Virus record (IMG/VR): IMGVR_UViG_3300025138_000167
Coordinates: 1-33,851 of that record
DNA: 33,851 nucleotides
DNA from: a virus
Strand: one strand, 5' to 3'
Positions 9,629-17,700 of this stretch are shown piece after piece (the first letter of the stretch is position 1; each line of letters begins with the position of its first letter). Under the pieces are notes generated by a model. It searched no databases, had not been told where the DNA came from, and saw only the letters and a list, made by a program, of their open reading frames with translations. The translations under genes and the position numbers were made by a program.

Positions 9629-10072
9629 TTATATAGCAGTTACACTATCAAAACCTACAATACCGTAGATTCTATGTCCATTTGGTGGTGGACTTGTAAA
9701 TGTAAGTGTTGTTGTGCCGGAAGTTGTATATGCTTGTCCTGGCTCTTGTACTACGTTTCCAACTACTATAACAACGGCTTGATCACTAATAGGTGCAGTT
9801 GCAAAGAAACTTGTAAATGCTGTTGTAGTTCCGTCGCCTGTTGCTACTGATGTTTTTGTAATTGCGGCATTTCCTGCGCCGGCTACGTTAGTGTATTGCG
9901 TTCCGTCATAAACTTCTAATACAGTATTATCGGTATTATATCTAATTTCTCCAATTAAAGGATCTGAACTTCTTTCTGCCGATGTACCAACTGCAAGTTG
10001 TGTACCTGCATCCAAAGGTCCTTTAATTAAATTAGATGATGGAATTGAAAACTGCTTTACAAAGTTTGCCAT
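9629..10072 (-). CDS. Small modular virion protein (147 aa)
   Basis: Begins MANFVKQFSIPSSNLIKGPL and then consists almost entirely of two modules found in larger neighbours: LAVGTSAERSSDPLIGEIRY...LEVYDGTQY (about 27-60) and GDGTTTAFTSF...VIVVGNVVQEPGQAYTTSG (about 75-125). It therefore looks like a minimal version of the fibre-associated architecture. It lies 1 bp after the 102-residue gene and is co-transcribed with it. Likely a baseplate or fibre accessory protein, but no specific function can be given. Confidence 0.68.
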   Translation of the reverse strand: MANFVKQFSIPSSNLIKGPLDAGTQLAVGTSAERSSDPLIGEIRYNTDNTVLEVYDGTQYTNVAGAGNAAITKTSVATGDGTTTAFTSFFATAPISDQAVVIVVGNVVQEPGQAYTTSGTTTLTFTSPPPNGHRIYGIVGFDSVTAI

Positions 10073-10073
10073 T

Positions 10074-10382
10074 TTATATACCTACATAACTTACAGTTGC
10101 AGTTACGGCAGTACCCGCACTTGCTTTTGCATGAATACTGTCACCATTTGCTAATACAATCTTTTCTAAGTTTAACATATATGTGTCTTTAGCATTGATT
10201 GATATTTCTGAAATAAGTTGTGTAGTAGCCGATGCCGCTCCTGCATTTGGGACTGCATAAACATCAACTGTTACTGCTGATGCACTTGTATTGCAAAAGA
10301 ATATTACAGTTGTTGCAGTGTTTCCGGTACTGGTGTAAATTGCGGCAGTACTTGTTGTTAATTGAGCTTGTGCTAATGCCAT
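10074..10382 (-). CDS. Small beta-type virion protein (102 aa), unknown function
   Basis: Begins MALAQAQLTTSTAAIYTSTG and contains VIFFCNTSASAVTVDVYAVP. The regular alternation of hydrophobic and small residues suggests a compact beta-sandwich, like short phage head or tail decoration proteins (inference). It sits between two fibre-cluster genes with short gaps (12 bp upstream, 1 bp downstream), so it is in the same late operon. Not assigned to a named family. Confidence 0.65.
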   Translation of the reverse strand: MALAQAQLTTSTAAIYTSTGNTATTVIFFCNTSASAVTVDVYAVPNAGAASATTQLISEISINAKDTYMLNLEKIVLANGDSIHAKASAGTAVTATVSYVGI

Positions 10383-10394
10383 TATTGTTACCTT

Positions 10395-11192
10395 TTAAAA
10401 TATTAATCCAAAAGCAATCGCTTTTGATTTCGTTACTAGTTCGTCTGTTGTATCCTGATTGGCAACAAACATGCCACTTCCACCATCTCCTGGTGTTTTA
10501 GCATATAATCTTGTTTCACCTGATTGTGCAGTTGGATTTACACTCTGTTCAGTTAATGTTAGTACTTCAGCAGTTTTTACTTCACCAGTTCCAGTTGTTG
10601 CTAGAATTAAATCCTCACCTGTTGCACTATTACTAATAGTGTTTCCAGATATAGATACGTTTGCATATGAAAGTGTAGTTGATGTAACTTCCATTATTTG
10701 TGTTGCATCTAGTTCAAGAAAGAGCTTTATATCAGCGCCTGCATCAATAATTTCTAGTTTACTGTCACCTTCAGTAATTCTATCAACTATTGCTCCGCCA
10801 CCACCTACTTGTGTATCAACATAACTTTTTGTTGCCACGTGAGCAGCCGCAGTTGGATCTAGTGCTTGTATGTTTATATACGCACTTCCAAGTTTAGCAT
10901 CGAATGTGTCGCCTGTTTCGTTAAACTGCCAAGTTGCATTGTCAGATGTTCCTCTGTCAATTTCAATACCTGCAGTTCCTGATGTAACAACTGCACCTGA
11001 TTCTCCACTGTTTAGTATAAGTGTGTTATCTGTAACAGCAGTATCTGTTGTTGATACTGTAGTTTGTGTACCAGTTACATTCAAATTTCCATTGATAGTT
11101 ACTGTTCCAGAATCAATTAATACTGTTCCGGTAGTGCCATCATTTGTGATTAAATCATAATCACCATTAATTCTTTTAGTCGTTTTTGCCAT
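10395..11192 (-). CDS. Modular virion protein (265 aa) of fibre cluster
   Basis: Starts MAKTTKRINGDYDLITNDGT, followed by NLNVTGTQTTVSTTDTAVTD and NTLILNSGESG, the same module as in the 1128-residue and partial proteins. AAAHVATKSYVDTQV is the 'TKxYVD' segment typical of phage fibre proteins and is also present in the 1128-residue protein (DAATKKYVDDQL). It is followed by a short beta-rich C-terminus. First gene of the operon running 11,192 to 9,629, with a late-promoter motif about 20 bp upstream. Probably a fibre or baseplate accessory component. Confidence 0.68.
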   Translation of the reverse strand: MAKTTKRINGDYDLITNDGTTGTVLIDSGTVTINGNLNVTGTQTTVSTTDTAVTDNTLILNSGESGAVVTSGTAGIEIDRGTSDNATWQFNETGDTFDAKLGSAYINIQALDPTAAAHVATKSYVDTQVGGGGAIVDRITEGDSKLEIIDAGADIKLFLELDATQIMEVTSTTLSYANVSISGNTISNSATGEDLILATTGTGEVKTAEVLTLTEQSVNPTAQSGETRLYAKTPGDGGSGMFVANQDTTDELVTKSKAIAFGLIF

Positions 11193-11208
11193 TGTAATTC
11201 AGTCCTAT

Positions 11209-11222
11209 ATGCTATTTAGCAT
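11209..11222 (-). promoter_or_regulatory. Late promoter CTAAATA within an inverted repeat
   Basis: The minus strand reads CTAAATA (11219-11213) inside ATGCTA-TT-TAGCAT, a perfect 6-bp inverted repeat with a 2-nt centre. The motif is 20 bp from the ATG at 11192, so the leader would be very short. The dyad may be coincidental or may affect sigma access. Confidence 0.45.
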
Positions 11223-11252
11223 CTTATGAAACGTTATCTATATTACTTATGC

Positions 11253-11282
11253 TAAAATAAAGTTGCCCCCGAAGAGGCAACT
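11253..11282 (-). terminator. Intrinsic terminator with UUCG loop
   Basis: The minus-strand transcript forms AGTTGCCTC-TTCG-GGGGCAACT (11282-11261): nine pairs (one wobble) closed by a C(UUCG)G tetraloop, followed by TTTATTTT. It lies 20 nt past the stop at 11302. Confidence 0.9.
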
Positions 11283-11301
11283 CTAAGTTATCTATGACAG
11301 A

Positions 11302-11760
11302 TTAAGCGTCTTCTGTAAAGTCGTCATCATCTGTGTTAGCAACGTCATCGTCACCTGCTTCTTCAAGTTGTACTTTACCTGATGATGCGGCTGCAAAATC
11401 CCACTTTAATGATAAACCATTTAGTGCATTTGAACCTGTTGCACTTGGTTGTGCGGCTGTTATTTTACGAGCAGTAATTTTACTTACGCCATAAGTTTCA
11501 CTGTCGCTACCGTCAACTGAAATTGACATTTCACCGGCTGCTAGAGCAGATGATAATTTACCAGTTGTTAGTGTGCAAGTGTGTGTTGTATCAGCAGTAC
11601 CTGTTTCAGCACATACAAATTTCTTTGAACCTTTTTGCTTAATAATTGTACCTTCAACCACAGCAGTACCATTGTGAAAGTTTACTTTAATTTCGCTCTT
11701 ACCAGCAGTAGCACCTGCAACTGCACCTGTAAAAAGTCTCTTGTTTAGTGGACGTCCCAT
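11302..11760 (-). CDS. Conserved small virion-type protein next to gp23 (152 aa)
   Basis: Begins MGRPLNKRLFTGAVAGATAG and ends in an acidic tail (EEAGDDDVANTDDDDFTEDA). The centre is short beta-type sequence with VVEGTIIKQKGSKKFVCAE. I recall the MGRPLNKR-type start from proteins of unknown function beside the capsid gene in marine T4-like phages, but cannot confirm it. It is bounded by its own late-promoter motif, a strong RBS (AAGGAG) and a strong terminator, so it is a single-gene unit, which suggests high and separately tuned expression. A head decoration or tail structural role is possible. No catalytic motif is visible. Confidence 0.65.
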   Translation of the reverse strand: MGRPLNKRLFTGAVAGATAGKSEIKVNFHNGTAVVEGTIIKQKGSKKFVCAETGTADTTHTCTLTTGKLSSALAAGEMSISVDGSDSETYGVSKITARKITAAQPSATGSNALNGLSLKWDFAAASSGKVQLEEAGDDDVANTDDDDFTEDA

Positions 11761-11792
11761 TTGTTTCTCCTTAGTTACGTTCTATGTAATAC

Positions 11793-11806
11793 GGGGTTGG
11801 TGCCCC
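11793..11806. promoter_or_regulatory. Leader hairpin of the 152-aa gene
   Basis: GGGG/CCCC arms with a 6-nt loop lie between the late-promoter motif at 11836-11842 and the start at 11760, so they would fold in the 5' leader. Confidence 0.3.
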
Positions 11807-11835
11807 ATAAGTAAATGCTTATGCATCTACAAGTA

Positions 11836-11842
11836 TATTTAG
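11836..11842 (-). promoter_or_regulatory. Late promoter motif CTAAATA
   Basis: The minus strand reads GACTAAATATAC about 76 bp before the start at 11760, immediately after the gp23 terminator. This is the same terminator-then-promoter order as at 1290-1325. Confidence 0.55.
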
Positions 11843-11844
11843 TC

Positions 11845-11872
11845 ACAAAAAAGCAGGGCCTAAGCCCTGCTT
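11845..11872 (-). terminator. Intrinsic terminator after major capsid gene
   Basis: A perfect 9-bp stem, AAGCAGGGC (11851-11859) with GCCCTGCTT (11864-11872), has a 4-nt loop and is followed on the minus strand by a T run. It lies 22 nt past the gp23 stop. Confidence 0.9.
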
Positions 11873-11894
11873 TATGTTTAACATATCTTAGTTA

Positions 11895-13118
11895 TTAACT
11901 GAATGATAGGTTAGCAACTGAAATGCTACCTAGGTAATCAGCGGCGTTACCAAGAGAGTTTGATGTGTTTGTTAGTGTTTGATAACCATAACGTGTCATA
12001 AAACCAACTACTGGCTCTAGACTTGCTGGATCAAGCACAACACCTGAACTCATTAGTGGAACGTATGGGCAGTAAAATGCTGCTGCATCTGTTTCACTTG
12101 AACCTTTGTAACCAACTAATACTGCTGTTGCATCAGAGGCATATGAGTCTACATAGATTCTCATGCTACTGTTTAATGTTCCAACCATTTTAGTGTTTGT
12201 TGGTGCTTCAAAAGTACCTTCTGTTGTTCTAGCAAATGCTGAAGTTGATGCACTTTGTAGTACTGTAAGTGCCTGTGGACTTACAACTGCCCAGTTACCT
12301 GCGCCTCTACGTGTTCTTTGTGCAATCTTGTTACCTACACGATTCATTAATACTGCTAATGCGGCATGCTCATCACCTACGTAAGTAGCTGTACCAGATA
12401 CTGCAGCCTGATCATATGCGGCTGTGTTGGCGCCAAATGCGGAACCTGTACCAGCAGCTGCTAATGCTCTTAGACTTACAAGAATCTCTTGGTCGATTTC
12501 AGCAGTAATTTCTTGTGCTAATGCAGCCATAATTTCTGCTTCTACATCGATACCGTGGATGCTTTGTGCGTCTTGAGCTGATTCAAAAGTCCAACGAGCT
12601 GATAACTTACGAGTTTTCGCAGTTACTGTCTCTTTTAGAATTTCGATACTCATTGTGTTTCCTGCTTTACCTTCTAAGTTAGCAGTTGCATCAGGGGCAC
12701 CAGATGTTCCACTATCAACACCAGAATAACCTGCTGCGATTGCAGCTGGTGATAATGCTTCGTCACCTGCGGCTAAGTTAGAACCAGTTGAATCTTGTAA
12801 CTGTGTAGCGGCATGGTCAGTCGCTGCATTGTACTTAACTCTTAGTGTGTGGATCTGTGAAACAGGTCCTGCCATTGGCTGAACACCAACGATTTCGTTA
12901 GCAATAACAGTTGGCATTACACGTCTGATTACAGGTAAAATTACCTTGTTTAGTACACCAATGTCGCCGGCTGCAGTTGCACCTGCTGTTGCTGCTTCAC
13001 TGATATATCTTTTGGTGTTTTCTAAAACAACACCCATATTTTTTCGCTTAGAACCTGCGAGGCCTTCTAAAAGGGCATCTTTTGTTTCGTCCCAGCGACT
13101 TTCGATTAAGTTAGACAT
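11895..13118 (-). CDS. 23: Major capsid protein gp23
   Basis: T4-type HK97-fold major head protein that builds the hexamers of the capsid. Diagnostic segments are the N-terminal LLEGLAGSKRKNMGVVLENT, then VLNKVILPVIRRVMPTVIAN, the central AEIMAALAQEITAEIDQEIL and the C-terminal SLEPVVGFMTRYGYQTL. At 407 residues it is shorter than T4 gp23 (521). An I-S-E|A site at residues 39-42 matches the (L/I)-x-E consensus of the gp21 protease, so the mature protein probably starts at Ala42. RBS AGGAGA is strong. It follows gp22 by 26 bp with no clear promoter between, and ends at a strong terminator. Gene order 20-21-22-23 is the conserved T4 head block. Confidence 0.96.
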   Translation of the reverse strand: MSNLIESRWDETKDALLEGLAGSKRKNMGVVLENTKRYISEAATAGATAAGDIGVLNKVILPVIRRVMPTVIANEIVGVQPMAGPVSQIHTLRVKYNAATDHAATQLQDSTGSNLAAGDEALSPAAIAAGYSGVDSGTSGAPDATANLEGKAGNTMSIEILKETVTAKTRKLSARWTFESAQDAQSIHGIDVEAEIMAALAQEITAEIDQEILVSLRALAAAGTGSAFGANTAAYDQAAVSGTATYVGDEHAALAVLMNRVGNKIAQRTRRGAGNWAVVSPQALTVLQSASTSAFARTTEGTFEAPTNTKMVGTLNSSMRIYVDSYASDATAVLVGYKGSSETDAAAFYCPYVPLMSSGVVLDPASLEPVVGFMTRYGYQTLTNTSNSLGNAADYLGSISVANLSFS

Positions 13119-13144
13119 TTTTATCGTCTCCTAGTTAAAATGTA

Positions 13145-14227
13145 TTATAAACCTGCTAAACGCTTGATTTCGATGATTTTGCCCTCATCTGAATCCTGCT
13201 TGGTTTCTTTTTTATTCCCAGTTACTTCTTTAGTTTCTGCTAAAACTTTATTAGTTGTTTTAGTGTCATTCTTAAGAACTGCTGGCAAATACTTGTTAAA
13301 TGATGCGTCTAAACGATCAGTTGTAATTGATTCAAGTAATGAACTCATTACTTCTTTTTGATCTTTGTTCAAAGGTGCCATCATCTGTGATAACATTGAA
13401 TCGCGGGCAATACGATCTTTAATTCTACGAATTTCGGCTTCTTTACTTTCAACTAGTGCTGATTTCTCATCAGTAGTCTTTGTAGATTCTGCCAATTTTG
13501 CTTTTACTTCTTCAACTTGCTTTTGCAAATCTTTGATATCCGCATTTTCATTTAAATGCGAAGTTGCAAACTCTGCCGCAAAAGTTTCAAATAGTTTACG
13601 TCCGAAGTTATTCTGACGTGCTTGTTCGATGTCTTCTTTTAGTTGAGTTAATTCGTTATTGAGGTTCTCAGTTACTGTTTTCTGAACTAGTGTAGAAGCA
13701 CGATCAATAAATTTAGTCTTTAATGACTCAATTTGTTTCTTGCCTTCTGCAACTAACTTGACCTTTGTTTCAACAACAGATTGCTTGTCCTTGTGGAACT
13801 CGCTAATTTCTTCTGCTAAAGCATTAACAACAAACTTTTGTAACTTATCAAGTGTACTAGCCTGTGCTTTACGGTCTTCGTTTAGTTCTGCTAACTCTTC
13901 TGCTAATTTGGTAGCCATAAAGCCTTCAAATTTTTCTGACTTTGTAGTCATCTTAGCATTAAAGTTGACACGGTCTTCTTCGAGCTTTGTGCGTTCTGCA
14001 ACGACTTGTTCGATTTCAGACTGTAGTCCTTCAGTAACCATTTTGTCTAGAGCCTCAACCATTGTGTTTTTATCATGCTCGTAACGTCTTGAAAATTCTT
14101 CTCTTAATTCAGAGCGAATCTCTTCACGAGTCTCAGTTAACTTGGATTCCCAGGCTTCCTGAATCTCGGTCTTAGTTTCTTCATTTACAATACCGCTGTC
14201 AAGCAATGGTTTGAGTGCGTCAAACAT
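13145..14227 (-). CDS. 22: Prohead scaffold core protein gp22
   Basis: The internal scaffold around which gp23 assembles, later degraded by gp21. The sequence is almost wholly charged and helical (Lys/Glu/Gln/Leu-rich), predicting long coiled coils through residues about 20-280. N-terminal MFDALKPLLDSGIVNEETKT and the segment ARQNNFGRKLFETFAAEFAT are typical of gp22 of T4-like phages. At 360 residues it is longer than T4 gp22 (269). It lies directly between protease gp21 (5 bp upstream) and gp23 (26 bp downstream), as in T4. Confidence 0.93.
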   Translation of the reverse strand: MFDALKPLLDSGIVNEETKTEIQEAWESKLTETREEIRSELREEFSRRYEHDKNTMVEALDKMVTEGLQSEIEQVVAERTKLEEDRVNFNAKMTTKSEKFEGFMATKLAEELAELNEDRKAQASTLDKLQKFVVNALAEEISEFHKDKQSVVETKVKLVAEGKKQIESLKTKFIDRASTLVQKTVTENLNNELTQLKEDIEQARQNNFGRKLFETFAAEFATSHLNENADIKDLQKQVEEVKAKLAESTKTTDEKSALVESKEAEIRRIKDRIARDSMLSQMMAPLNKDQKEVMSSLLESITTDRLDASFNKYLPAVLKNDTKTTNKVLAETKEVTGNKKETKQDSDEGKIIEIKRLAGL

Positions 14228-14232
14228 ATTGG

Positions 14233-14868
14233 TTAACTCCTTAGTTTAAGTTCTTTGATTAGGCGTAAAGCCTCATCTCTTAAGTATTTTTGTACACGAC
14301 TATCTTCTTGTGCCTCTCGCGCCACATCTAATGCTTTATGACCAAATTTCATGTTCATTAAGCCTTCGTATATAGCTGTTGGGTATGCGTTTGGCGCCGA
14401 TGGTTGTGCAACTACGTCGACTGTGACGATTTCGAAGTCGCTTACTTCTCCCGAAGCCTCATTGACATTGCCACTACCGCGGCTTGATACTCCCAACTTG
14501 ACGCCACTGTCTAGCATTGTTCGTACTAGACTCCCCATTGGCGTAGGAAGTATTTTTAATTTACCATAACCGTTTGGACCATCCATCCATGCATCGGTTA
14601 TCATATGACATACTCGATCTAAGTTGATCTTTAAGTCATCTGGATGATCGACTTCTCCTAATACCGAGCTGCCTTCAGTAATTTGTTCATTTAGTGCCGA
14701 AACTGCCTTGGTAATTTCACTTACCGGATAGTTACGTCCGTTGGCGTTAGTAACGCCACCTTGAATGCAAATGCCTTTAAGGAATAAATCCTTGCCATCA
14801 TCTGAACTTTCTGTTATCAAGCGAGCTTGAGCAAATGTCAAATTCTCTTTTAAGTATACTGAAGTCAT
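14233..14868 (-). CDS. 21: Prohead core protease gp21
   Basis: Serine protease that matures the prohead by cutting gp23 and degrading the scaffold. Expected catalytic residues of the T4 gp21 family are visible: His75 in GEVDHPDD, the Ser pair 128-129 in GVSSRGSG, and Asp151 in VTVDVVAQPSAPNA. The length (211 residues) matches T4 gp21 (212). It lies 11 bp after the acidic core protein gene and 5 bp before gp22, so they are translated from one late transcript. The substrate site is seen in gp23 (ISE|A). Confidence 0.95.
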   Translation of the reverse strand: MTSVYLKENLTFAQARLITESSDDGKDLFLKGICIQGGVTNANGRNYPVSEITKAVSALNEQITEGSSVLGEVDHPDDLKINLDRVCHMITDAWMDGPNGYGKLKILPTPMGSLVRTMLDSGVKLGVSSRGSGNVNEASGEVSDFEIVTVDVVAQPSAPNAYPTAIYEGLMNMKFGHKALDVAREAQEDSRVQKYLRDEALRLIKELKLRS

Positions 14869-14879
14869 CTAAGTACTCC

Positions 14880-15608
14880 TTAGACTTTTTTCATGTCTGG
14901 CTTTGTTGTTCCACCCATGCTTTGTGATTTAGGTGTTGCTCCACCTTTTTCTTCTGCTGAACTAGAATTTTTGATTCCGCCTTTACCAGATTTTGCTACA
15001 GTTGATGTTGCATTATCATCATCACCACCTTTTGGTGCTGGTGCTTTTTCTGTGTACTCAACTACAACTTCTTCTGACTCTTCTACAGCGTCTGCATCTT
15101 CTTCAGTTGCTTCTTCTACTGCTTCTGACTCTTCTTCAGTTGCTTCTTCAACAGATTCCATTTCTGGCTCTTCTGTTTCTTCTGGCTCACCGTCATTCAT
15201 TAACTCAGCGAATTCTGCCTTAAGTGCTTCAATTTCGTCGCCTAATTCATCAACCTTATTTTCGGTATCAACTACACGATTTTCAATTTCGCCTTCTGCA
15301 TGGTCTTCATCACTTGGAATATCCATTGCATCATTAACTTCGTCTTCAGCGCCTTCGAGGTCTTCGTCTTCTTCGTCGTCCTCTTCTCTTACGCCTTCTT
15401 CGTCTGCTTTGATATCATCAATAAAATTATCAACTTCATCACTGCTTACTTCGTCTACAGACTCTTCTTCAACTGCTTCTTCACTGTTGATTAAGTTTCC
15501 ATAAATTTCACGAGAATTTTCAATTACAATCTCGTGGAAAAGCTCGGAGGCTTTATCTTCTTCTTCATTGACCACTAGGTCAATTAATTGTTTCCATTTA
15601 TCGCTCAT
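14880..15608 (-). CDS. Acidic prohead core protein, gp68-like (242 aa)
   Basis: N-terminus MSDKWKQLIDLVVNEEEDKA, then SELFHEIVIENSREIYGNLI, looks like the folded head of T4-like gp68 prohead core proteins. The rest is extraordinarily acidic and low complexity (long Glu/Asp/Ala/Val runs, about residues 45-190), with a short coiled segment (VDTENKVDELGDEIEALKAE) and a Gly/Lys-rich tail ending TTKPDMKKV. The position between portal and protease equals that of T4 gp67/gp68. Core proteins of this kind are packed with the scaffold and cut by gp21. At 242 residues it is longer than T4 gp68 (141). The acid-rich expansion means homology outside the first about 40 residues cannot be judged by eye. Confidence 0.7.
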   Translation of the reverse strand: MSDKWKQLIDLVVNEEEDKASELFHEIVIENSREIYGNLINSEEAVEEESVDEVSSDEVDNFIDDIKADEEGVREEDDEEDEDLEGAEDEVNDAMDIPSDEDHAEGEIENRVVDTENKVDELGDEIEALKAEFAELMNDGEPEETEEPEMESVEEATEEESEAVEEATEEDADAVEESEEVVVEYTEKAPAPKGGDDDNATSTVAKSGKGGIKNSSSAEEKGGATPKSQSMGGTTKPDMKKV

Positions 15609-15648
15609 TTTCAGACTCCTATTAGGATATGTTTTATTATGGTAGTAA

Positions 15649-15655
15649 TATTTAC
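15649..15655 (-). promoter_or_regulatory. Possible late promoter GTAAATA
   Basis: The minus strand reads AAGTAAATATTAC 41 bp before the start at 15608. It is one substitution from the CTAAATA type and follows a possible terminator, so it could drive the core protein-21-22-23 block. Confidence 0.4.
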
Positions 15656-15685
15656 TTATGTTTTCAATAAAGGTAGGTATAAAGG

Positions 15686-15704
15686 CAAAAAAGTAGCACT
15701 TTTT
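15686..15704 (-). terminator. Possible weak terminator (A/T-rich hairpin)
   Basis: A 7-bp stem, AAAAAGT (15688-15694) with ACTTTTT (15698-15704), has a 3-nt loop and a T run on both strands. It lies about 40 nt past the stop at 15747. Low GC makes it a weak or partial terminator at best. Confidence 0.4.
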
Positions 15705-15746
15705 GACATTTATATCGGGATAACTATAACTTGAACTAAAACTAAA

Positions 15747-15953
15747 CTATTCTGACCCGCCACTGCCGCCATATTGTAATTTTATACGTTTGAGCTTCTC
15801 GTATTCTTCAATTTTCTTTGCTTCACGAATACGACGCATTTTATTGATTTGCTCCAAGGTCAAACGGGATTTACGAGTATCACTTAGTTGTAGTGTACTA
15901 TTATCGCTTTCGCCGTCTTGTCTATTCTTTTTAAAAAGATCATCTAGTTCCAT
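15747..15953 (-). CDS. Small basic helical protein at the gp67 position (68 aa)
   Basis: MELDDLFKKNRQDGESDNST, then TRKSRLTLEQINKMRRIREA and EEYEKLKRIKLQYGGSGG: a short acidic head, a long basic amphipathic helix and a glycine tail. I recall small proteins with an RLTL..INK.R..R pattern between gp20 and gp21 in marine T4-like phages, in the place of T4 gp67, a prohead core protein. Homology to gp67 itself cannot be claimed from sequence. It lies 14 bp after gp20, and AAAGG upstream serves as RBS. A head-core assembly role is inferred from context. Confidence 0.65.
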   Translation of the reverse strand: MELDDLFKKNRQDGESDNSTLQLSDTRKSRLTLEQINKMRRIREAKKIEEYEKLKRIKLQYGGSGGSE

Positions 15954-15967
15954 GTTAGTATTTACCT

Positions 15968-17671
15968 TTACTCATCTGCAGCATCATCTGCCGGTAGAGC
16001 GTCTCCACCTACATCTAAGTCTAAGTCTACATCGTCGCCGCCGATGTCTGCATCATCACCTGTTTCAAGTGAATCAAAATCAGTGTTAATATCACCTGGT
16101 GTGACACCTACACTTCTAAGTTCTTGTCCAGAAGTGCTACCTATATTAGATGCACCATTTTCTTCAGCCCACATTCTATCGTTGTCAGTTATCTCTTCTT
16201 CACTTAATCCTAAGAAACGTTTAAGTAAGAAACGTTTACTTAGATACTCGGTCTGTGATAGACTTGTAAACAACGAAGCACGTTGACTATCAATTTCTGC
16301 TTGTCTATAAGCGGCAAAGTTTTGAGGCTCATTCATTCTAAGCTCAAACATGCTACTATCTATATTGTAACCTTTCCAATTAAGGAACATCTTAAATTCA
16401 AAATCAAACGTACTTGCTACACTATGTTGCAATCTTTTACAATATTGATTAAATCTGTATTCTTGAATTAATGCAGTTCCAACTCTACCGTCAACTACTG
16501 TTGAACTTCCGTCATCTGCACCAGTTGGCAAATAACTACTTGGAATTCTTAATCCTCTAAATAACTTATTAGTAAAATATTTTAAGTCATCAATTTCACC
16601 AAGTCCTGTACCACCTGGTAATGTATCAACTTTTGATCCACGTCCTTCAGCAGTTTGTGGAAAGAAGTAGTCTTCGTTAATACTTAATGGATTATATGTT
16701 GCATCCATTGTATTAGCACCACCGCTTTGACTTGGAATACGTCTTTGATGTATTTCATTCTTAACTCTGTTAACATAGCCCATTGCCATGTGTGCTGGCA
16801 TGTTACCTACGTCAATATAAAAAACACGTCTTTCAGGAGCACGTTGTACTCTGTAAATAATAATCGCATCTTCTAATAATTCTTTTTGTTTGTATACTTT
16901 AAATACACTTTCTAAAACACTAAGTCCAAAAGGCCAGTTAGGATCTAATCCTTCTGTTAAACTAATATGTACAACGTGTTTTGCATCAATAGCCAATTCA
17001 TTTGTACTATTACTAAAACGTGAACCACTACTTGATGATCCTTGATGTTGTCCTAAATCATAAACATTGCCTGCACTTTGATCTCCGCTCATTTTTCCAG
17101 TCATTTGATCTGAATGTTGCGGTTGTGTAGTTGTTAAGTTTTGAAAGTTAACATTGATGTTTTTTAGTATGTACTGCTCTGGTTTCTTTCCAGCACTTTC
17201 GTTTACAATAACTTTTACAACGTCTGCGTTGTCTACCCAAAACCATTGAAAGGTTTGTGGATCACGAATAAACACTTGATCTCCATACTTAATAGTATTA
17301 CGAAATACTTTAAAAATACGTCTGTCAAAGTCATTTAAACTAATCCAGTTATATAATGCTTCTCTTAATACCTGCGTTTCAGTATCACTCGGTTGACTTT
17401 TAAAAAATATATCAAACGGTGTATGATTCTCTACATTTGATTGTGTACTAAATTCACTTAATATATCTAATGCGGCATTGATTTCACTGTCGCTATCCAT
17501 TGTTTCATACTGATTGTACCTATCAATACGATTAGGATGTCCTGTGTACACTTCTGGTAGTACACTTTGATAATTTTTAAATCCTACATCAGGCTGAGTG
17601 CCTATAGGAGCAGTAACAGAACCTGTCATGTTGTCTGCATTTACTACTTTAAAATACTTTTTCCAGCTCAT
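15968..17671 (-). CDS. 20: Portal vertex protein gp20
   Basis: Forms the dodecameric portal at the head vertex, through which DNA is packaged and to which the neck attaches. Conserved T4-portal segments are visible: RIDRYNQYETMDSDSEINAA near residue 50, FQWFWVDNADVVKVIVNESA, LEDAIIIYRVQRAPERRVFY near 275, the LPGGTGLGEIDDLKYF segment, and LFRGLRIPSSYLPTGADDGS near 370. The last about 40 residues are an Asp-rich tail. Length 567 compares with 524 in T4 and is usual for marine relatives. It has its own late-promoter motif and heads the head-morphogenesis block. Confidence 0.96.
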   Translation of the reverse strand: MSWKKYFKVVNADNMTGSVTAPIGTQPDVGFKNYQSVLPEVYTGHPNRIDRYNQYETMDSDSEINAALDILSEFSTQSNVENHTPFDIFFKSQPSDTETQVLREALYNWISLNDFDRRIFKVFRNTIKYGDQVFIRDPQTFQWFWVDNADVVKVIVNESAGKKPEQYILKNINVNFQNLTTTQPQHSDQMTGKMSGDQSAGNVYDLGQHQGSSSSGSRFSNSTNELAIDAKHVVHISLTEGLDPNWPFGLSVLESVFKVYKQKELLEDAIIIYRVQRAPERRVFYIDVGNMPAHMAMGYVNRVKNEIHQRRIPSQSGGANTMDATYNPLSINEDYFFPQTAEGRGSKVDTLPGGTGLGEIDDLKYFTNKLFRGLRIPSSYLPTGADDGSSTVVDGRVGTALIQEYRFNQYCKRLQHSVASTFDFEFKMFLNWKGYNIDSSMFELRMNEPQNFAAYRQAEIDSQRASLFTSLSQTEYLSKRFLLKRFLGLSEEEITDNDRMWAEENGASNIGSTSGQELRSVGVTPGDINTDFDSLETGDDADIGGDDVDLDLDVGGDALPADDAADE

Positions 17672-17700
17672 TTATATTTCTTCCAATACGTGGGTTGTAA

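Noticed and set aside
13142-13149. TATAATAC before gp23 as a separate late or early promoter
   Set aside because: It is one base short of TATAAATAC, overlaps the gp22 stop region, and no -35 box is seen; co-transcription with gp22 explains gp23 expression.
14893-15504. 203-residue serine-rich plus-strand frame
   Set aside because: It is the complement of the Glu/Asp repeat region of the gp68-like gene (GAA/GAT codons read backward as Ser), so it is a shadow.
15959-15965. GTAAATA just before the 68-residue gene
   Set aside because: Only 6 bp before the ATG, so a transcript from it would lack a ribosome site; the motif coincides with the normal RBS spacer.
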